Under the pieces are notes generated by a model, which saw nothing but the letters and a program-made list of their open reading frames with translations, ran no database searches and was not told the DNA's origin. Source: an uncultured Atopobium sp. (GTDB taxonomy: Bacteria; Actinomycetota; Coriobacteriia; Coriobacteriales; Atopobiaceae). Taken from it: 64,000 nucleotides of DNA. Below are positions 61,092 to 64,000 of this stretch, piece by piece. Position 1 is the stretch's first letter; each line of letters begins with the position of its first letter. The stretch is taken from the NCBI GenBank assembly GCA_938036925.1, contig CALHVU010000014.1, positions 1 to 64,000 on the forward strand. Direction: 5' to 3'. The position numbers and the translations under genes are program-made.

Positions 61092-62321
61092 ATGACTAAA
61101 ATGTATCCACGCGATAATAACCACAACCCCGTAATTGTCACTGGTTTTGGTGGAAAAGATGGTCAGCGTCGTGAGCTCACTATGCCTGCTCGCTATGCCA
61201 TCAATGCAATTCTTGTTGCGCTCTTTGTCTTTGGTGGAAACTTCCTGGTAGGAGAGGGCCTTATTTCTCGCTATCAGACCGTTGTTTTTGAGCAAATTGG
61301 CGTGTATGTTCTGATGACCGTTTCTCTGAACATTGTTACTGGTTATCTGGGACAGCTTCCTCTGGGCCACGCTGGCTTTATGTCCATTGGTGGTTATGCC
61401 TGCGCAATCTTTATCATTCGCATGATGCCACTCTTTGGTCTGGATGCTCAGTCCATGGCTTCAGGCTCTACACCTGCAGTTATTCTTTTTGTTGTGGGCC
61501 TTTTGTTTGGCGGCATTTGTGCCGCTCTGATGGGTGTGGTTATTGGTATTCCAGCACTTCGTCTTCGCGGTGATTACCTGGCCATCATTACTCTGGGCTT
61601 TGCAGAGATTATCCGCGTTGTCCTGGTAAACATTGACTCTGCTCTTGGCTTCAAGCTTACTGGTGGTGCATCAGGCCTCACGGGTATTCCTGCTTATACC
61701 GGCTACCTGAACACCGCAATTGTTGTTTCGCTTGCCATCTTTGCTATTCATACTCTTATGAAGTCTAGACATGGACGCGCTATTCTCGCCATCCGCGATA
61801 ACGAGATTGCGGCAGAGGCATCAGGCGTTAACACCACGTATTACAAGACCCTTGCCTTTGTTTTCTCTGCATTCCTTGCTGGTATTGCAGGCGGCCTTTA
61901 CGCGGGCTGCATCGGCGTCATGGCGCCTGCCAAGTTTGGCTTTATGAAGTCTGTTGAGATTCTAGTTATGGTTGTTCTTGGTGGCATGGGCTCTATGTTT
62001 GGCTCCGTTGTGTCCGCAACTGTCCTGACCGTACTCCCAGAGGCTCTACGTGCCTTTGCTGACTACCGCATGGTTGCTTATGCAATTGTCTTGATTCTGG
62101 TCATGATCTTCAGACCTGAGGGTCTGTTTGGCTCGTATGACTTCTCGCTGTCTCGCATCATCGAGCGAGTCATGAACAGAGACTTCCCTTGGAACAAGGA
62201 TGACTCGGACGAGCAGACAGACGTGCCGGTCAACGCGAAGGCAGACGCTCAGGCAAACGAGCAGGCGGATACGCAGGTAGACGTGCAGGCAGAAGCCTCA
62301 ACTGATTCGAAGGAGGCGTAA
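61092..62321 (+). CDS. livM: Branched-chain amino acid-type ABC transporter permease LivM
   Basis: A permease of 409 residues with about ten helices: LNIVTGYLGQLPLGHAGFMSIGGYA near residues 79-103, GIPALRLRGDYLAIITLGFAEI near 151-172, the EAA loop LAIRDNEIAAEASGVN near 234-249, and LGGMGSMFGSVVSA. The last ~45 residues form an acidic Ala/Gln/Asp-rich tail (repeated ADAQAN, ADTQVD, VQAEA) absent from typical LivM and probably cytoplasmic. AAGGAGG fits ATG 61092, 10 bases after livH. Confidence 0.9.
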   Translation: MTKMYPRDNNHNPVIVTGFGGKDGQRRELTMPARYAINAILVALFVFGGNFLVGEGLISRYQTVVFEQIGVYVLMTVSLNIVTGYLGQLPLGHAGFMSIGGYACAIFIIRMMPLFGLDAQSMASGSTPAVILFVVGLLFGGICAALMGVVIGIPALRLRGDYLAIITLGFAEIIRVVLVNIDSALGFKLTGGASGLTGIPAYTGYLNTAIVVSLAIFAIHTLMKSRHGRAILAIRDNEIAAEASGVNTTYYKTLAFVFSAFLAGIAGGLYAGCIGVMAPAKFGFMKSVEILVMVVLGGMGSMFGSVVSATVLTVLPEALRAFADYRMVAYAIVLILVMIFRPEGLFGSYDFSLSRIIERVMNRDFPWNKDDSDEQTDVPVNAKADAQANEQADTQVDVQAEASTDSKEA

Positions 62322-62326
62322 GAGCG

Positions 62327-63172
62327 ATGGCAACTAAAAACACTACAAAACTTATCAGGCAAGAGTCTCCTAACCTTATTCCTGAGCGAGACCTTGGCGC
62401 AATTCCAGTTCTTCAGGCTGAGCACCTTGGCATTGACTTTGGTGGCTTGACGGCTGTTAATGACTTCAACATCGCTCTTGGTCCTACCGAGATTTCTGGC
62501 ATTATCGGCCCTAACGGTGCAGGTAAAACAACTGTTTTTAACTTGCTTACCTGTGTCTACAAGCCAACCCGTGGTACCGTAATGATTGACGGCTACGACC
62601 TTGCTGGTAAAAGCGTTGTTGAAGCAAATCATATGGGTATTGCCCGCACCTTCCAGAACATTCGACTGTTCAACAACATGACGGTTATGGAGAACATTCA
62701 GGTTGGTCAGGGCAGCCACATGACGTCTCATTTCTTTGAGGACGTCCTTCGTCTTCCAGCTCACTGGAAGCAGGAGAAAGAGAGCGCCGATAACGCCCGC
62801 GATTTGCTGCACATTTTTGGTATGGAGAACCTTGCAAATACCCTTGCAGGCAACCTGCCTTATGGCGCTCAGCGCAAGCTTGAGATTCTTCGCGCTCTGG
62901 CAACGCAGCCTAAGATTTTGCTGCTTGACGAACCAGCTGCAGGCATGAACCCAGCAGAGACCGACGAGCTTATGGAGAATGTCCTTAAGATTCGTGATGA
63001 TTTCAAGATTGCTGTTCTTCTCATCGAGCATGATATGAAGTTTGTGATGGGTATCTGCGAGGGACTTGCTGTCCTTGATCACGGCAACATCATCGCAAAA
63101 GGTACGCCCGAAGAGGTTCAGAACAATCCTCGCGTTATCGAGGCTTATCTTGGAAAGCAGGAGGTGCGCTAA
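62327..63172 (+). CDS. livG: Branched-chain amino acid-type ABC transporter ATPase LivG
   Basis: 281 residues. Walker A GPNGAGKTTVFN near residues 63-74, the LivG-type FQNIRLFNNMTVMENI near 106-121, signature region LPYGAQRKLEILRAL near 177-191 (variant LSGGQ), Walker B ILLLDEPAAGMNP near 197-209, and switch His in IEHDMKFVM. An N-terminal extension of ~30 residues precedes the fold. It overlaps livF by one base (TAATG). Confidence 0.93.
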   Translation: MATKNTTKLIRQESPNLIPERDLGAIPVLQAEHLGIDFGGLTAVNDFNIALGPTEISGIIGPNGAGKTTVFNLLTCVYKPTRGTVMIDGYDLAGKSVVEANHMGIARTFQNIRLFNNMTVMENIQVGQGSHMTSHFFEDVLRLPAHWKQEKESADNARDLLHIFGMENLANTLAGNLPYGAQRKLEILRALATQPKILLLDEPAAGMNPAETDELMENVLKIRDDFKIAVLLIEHDMKFVMGICEGLAVLDHGNIIAKGTPEEVQNNPRVIEAYLGKQEVR

Positions 63173-63921
63173 TGGCCGCTGAAACTACAAACACCCAGGC
63201 AGCAGGCGCAGAAAAAACCCTGCTGTCCGTCAAGGATCTTAACGTTTCTTACGGTGCAATTCATGCAGTTCAGGGTATCTCTTTTGACATCCATGAGGGC
63301 GAGATTGTTACCCTTATTGGCGCAAACGGTGCAGGTAAATCAACTACGCTGAACACCATTGCTGGTTTGGTAAAGCCTGACTCTGGCACCATTACGCTTG
63401 ACGAGAAAAACCTTGTAGGTCAACGCGCTCACAAGATTGTTGAGGCCGGCCTGGCATTGTGTCCTGAGGGCCGCCGTGTGTTTTCTCGCATGAGTGTTGC
63501 TGAAAACCTTGAGATGGGCGGTTATACACAGCCCGATTCACAGAACGCTAAGACCGTCAAGATGGTCTACGAGCATTTCCCACGTCTTCGCGAGCGCAAG
63601 AATCAGCTGGCAGGAACGCTGTCTGGTGGCGAGCAGCAGATGCTTGCTATGGGTCGTGCTCTGATGAGCAGGCCAAAGCTTTTGATGCTCGACGAGCCTT
63701 CCATGGGTCTGGCTCCTCTTCTGATTGAGGAAATCTTCCAGATCATTCGCCAGCTCGGCGATGCAGGAACCACCATTTTGCTGGTTGAGCAGAACGCTAA
63801 TATGGCACTTAAGGTTGCTGACCGTGCATACGTTCTTGAGCTTGGTAAGGTTGCTAAGCATGGCACCGGCCAGGAGCTTCTCCACGACGATGACGTTCGT
63901 AAGGCTTACCTCGGCGCATAA
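63172..63921 (+). CDS. livF: Branched-chain amino acid-type ABC transporter ATPase LivF
   Basis: 249 residues. Walker A IGANGAGKSTTLN near residues 46-58, the LivF motif CPEGRRVFSRMSVAENLEMG near 98-117, signature LSGGEQQMLAMGRAL near 149-163, Walker B LLMLDEPSMGLAP near 169-181, and VEQNANMALK. It pairs with LivG as the heterodimeric motor. The ATG overlaps the livG stop; a strong terminator follows. Confidence 0.94.
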   Translation: MAAETTNTQAAGAEKTLLSVKDLNVSYGAIHAVQGISFDIHEGEIVTLIGANGAGKSTTLNTIAGLVKPDSGTITLDEKNLVGQRAHKIVEAGLALCPEGRRVFSRMSVAENLEMGGYTQPDSQNAKTVKMVYEHFPRLRERKNQLAGTLSGGEQQMLAMGRALMSRPKLLMLDEPSMGLAPLLIEEIFQIIRQLGDAGTTILLVEQNANMALKVADRAYVLELGKVAKHGTGQELLHDDDVRKAYLGA

Positions 63922-63971
63922 CGGCGACTAATGGCAAATGTGCTTTGACGTCAACGTACCTTAAACGTTAG

Positions 63972-64000
63972 CCCGGCTCCCACACAACGTAGGAGCCGGG
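63972..64000 (+). terminator. Terminator stem after livF (cut by the window edge)
   Basis: CCCGGCTCC (63972-63980) pairs perfectly with GGAGCCGGG (63992-64000). The T-run, if present, lies beyond the window. Confidence 0.75.

Larger units (their letters stand above)
445..61800. repeat. Dispersed octamer GGCGAGAA/TTCTCGCC (at least 31 copies)
   Basis: Exact copies found by eye start at 445, 1744, 4868, 6117, 9053, 9311, 11500, 13038, 14039, 15397, 15575, 19617, 21255, 25068, 28417, 31165, 32900, 34484, 35617, 36972, 38092, 46518, 46580, 46837, 49139, 53236, 55744, 57192, 57637, 60399 and 61793. Thirteen read GGCGAGAA and eighteen TTCTCGCC. They fall in all three codon phases and also between genes (34484, 38092, 46518, 46580, 46837, 57192). 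Several extend to TGGCGAGAAACCC. Function unknown. Confidence 0.75.

Noticed and set aside
1..64000. CRISPR array, insertion sequence, prophage or integrated element
   Set aside because: No regularly spaced repeats, transposase, integrase or attachment-site duplication next to the tRNA genes; composition is fairly uniform apart from 53855-54015.

Overview
The window looks like part of the chromosome of a low-to-mid GC actinobacterium of the class Coriobacteriia, probably family Atopobiaceae (Lancefieldella/Atopobium/Olsenella-like). The evidence is a division cluster with SepF and DivIVA but no ftsA, a DAP pathway of the acetylase (dapH) type, tRNA genes with encoded CCA ends, a hemerythrin/PAS DUF438 protein suited to an anaerobe, and a mid-40s GC content judged by eye. 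The genus is inferred from remembered protein and gene-order similarity, not from a search. No rRNA operon, prophage, insertion sequence or CRISPR array is visible. Almost everything reads as intact chromosomal housekeeping DNA.

Layout. 1-11.4 kb: the end of a dcw cluster (murD tail, ftsW, murG, murC, murB, ftsQ, ftsZ), then pgeF, yggS, sepF, yggT and divIVA, closed by a strong terminator. 11.4-13.8 kb (minus): a two-gene DUF4130 plus radical-SAM/HhH system of unknown DNA-related function. 13.9-17.7 kb: CCA-adding enzyme, a TetR regulator, metK. 17.7-24.7 kb (minus): a large DUF6541-like membrane protein, tRNA-Gln and tRNA-Glu, sdaA, gltX and a DnaQ-like exonuclease. 24.8-31.7 kb: M18 aminopeptidase, a spermidine-synthase-like protein, an MFS transporter, the DUF438 protein, a solitary RelB/DinJ antitoxin with its promoter and operator, and an EEP-family hydrolase. 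31.8-38.2 kb: an aminotransferase, a lysine riboswitch, then lysA-dapA-dapB-dapH-tgt. 38.3-44.8 kb: a RecJ-RecQ-like fusion, the RSH (p)ppGpp enzyme and an MBL hydrolase with a metal-binding-type leader. 44.8-46.4 kb: tRNA-Leu and the attenuated infC-rpmI-rplT operon. 46.4-48.7 kb: a repeat-rich spacer, a WecA/TagO-type transferase (minus), a probable 6S RNA and tRNA-Ala. 48.8-57.1 kb: a PflA-like radical SAM protein, a tail-anchored coiled-coil protein, pncB, argS, a tandem MarR-type regulator and rho. 57.4-64 kb: an unknown membrane-anchored protein and a complete branched-chain amino-acid-type ABC transporter (livJ-H-M-G-F).

How the genes fit together. The first block makes peptidoglycan precursors and the FtsZ ring. 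The dap/lys block supplies DAP and lysine and is gated at its first gene by a lysine riboswitch that appears to work on translation. The infC operon has a terminator in its leader, and its start codon seems to be ATA.

The most unusual signal is not a gene. The octamer GGCGAGAA (complement TTCTCGCC) occurs at least 31 times by eye. About 1.6 copies are expected in a random sequence of this composition. It occurs in both orientations, in all reading frames and between genes, and resembles a DNA-uptake, recombination or chromosome-architecture word.
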